From Soonwooa sp. (GTDB lineage: Bacteria; Bacteroidota; Bacteroidia; Flavobacteriales; Weeksellaceae): DNA of 52,870 nt. The stretch lies in the NCBI RefSeq assembly GCF_030151385.1, contig NZ_JASLDS010000001.1, positions 1 to 52,870 on the forward strand, read 5' to 3'. The notes under the pieces were generated by a model. It did not search any database and had not been told where the DNA came from. It saw only the letters and a program-made list of their open reading frames with translations. The position numbers were made by a program, and so were the translations under genes. Shown in pieces: positions 52,737 to 52,870 of the stretch (position 1 is its first letter; each line of letters opens with the position of its first letter).

Positions 52737-52870
52737 TTAGTTTTCTTCAGTAGTTTCTACTGTTTTTTCCAATACTACTTTTCCTCTGTAGTATAGTTTT
52801 CCTTCATGCCAATGCGCTCTGTGGAAAAGGTGTAATTCTCCAGTTGTAGCGTCTTTAGCTAATTGAGGAG
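52737..52870 (-). CDS. rpmF: 50S ribosomal protein L32, 3' part only
   Basis: Reading from the window edge on the minus strand, 43 residues and a stop are visible: PQLAKDATTGELHLFHRAHW then HEGKLYYRGKVVLEKTVETTEEN. The HLFHRAHWHEGKLYYRGKVV segment is the conserved C-terminal half of L32 in Bacteroidetes; only the basic N-terminal part with its Ser/Arg-rich start is missing. It precedes accB on the same strand, as is usual, with a terminator and new promoter between them. Confidence 0.92.
   Translation of the reverse strand, partial: PQLAKDATTGELHLFHRAHWHEGKLYYRGKVVLEKTVETTEEN

Overview
The window is chromosomal DNA from a low-GC Flavobacteriia bacterium, most likely the Chryseobacterium/Weeksellaceae group. 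This rests on many secreted proteins with C-terminal type IX secretion (T9SS) sorting domains, starts without Shine-Dalgarno sequences, and repeated upstream matches to the Bacteroidetes -7 element TAnnTTTG. Housekeeping proteins (L13, S9, S2, EF-Ts, AccA/B/C, GltX, L32) also read as flavobacterial. No tRNA, rRNA, transposase, phage gene or CRISPR array was seen. The genus is inferred, not proven.

Layout. 1-500: end of a DUF3467 gene, its terminator and an unusual GC-rich palindromic element. 575-8587: envelope and secreted proteins (ENPP-type phosphodiesterase, OmpA-family protein, lipoprotein plus M64 metallopeptidase pair, serine hydrolase lipoprotein) and a TPR/HTH membrane regulator. 8778-16179: tandemly duplicated T9SS beta-propeller-like genes, two small envelope genes and a large T9SS cargo gene. 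16292-19639: single-chain fused acyl-CoA mutase IcmF. 19779-22866: MORN-type secreted protein, small membrane protein, DUF3667 protein. 22867-23674: 808 bp without a gene, holding a degenerate tandem array of palindromes, then the rplM promoter. 23675-25488: rplM-rpsI-rpsB. 25562-28379: small envelope proteins and trmB.

28510-37433 is a block of large T9SS cargo genes. One (28510-32802) is intact. The next two are each interrupted by a single in-frame UAA, and the second lies between 73-bp direct repeats, one of which includes the 3' end of the neighbouring PLP-lyase gene. 37582-39394 is a PLP-dependent sulfur amino acid enzyme divergent from an Lrp/AsnC regulator, with phased repeats between them. 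39451-43594 carries tsf, a secreted paralogue, accA and gltX.

43858-49348 is a glycan-type cluster: GT90, a frameshifted propeller lipoprotein, a DUF6492-like protein and two GT4 enzymes. 49382-52870 holds rocD and the rpmF-accB-accC group, cut by the window edge.

Genes that work together: AccA with AccB/AccC (AccD is outside the window); L13, S9, S2 and EF-Ts in translation; the Lrp regulator probably with its divergent lyase; the glycosyltransferases probably in making one surface glycan. I found no convincing new defence or mobile system. The most unusual items are the three interrupted genes in about 13 kb, the repeat-flanked pseudogene with an inverted terminator loop, the compensated palindrome array before rplM, and the homogenised 3' ends of the duplicated propeller genes.
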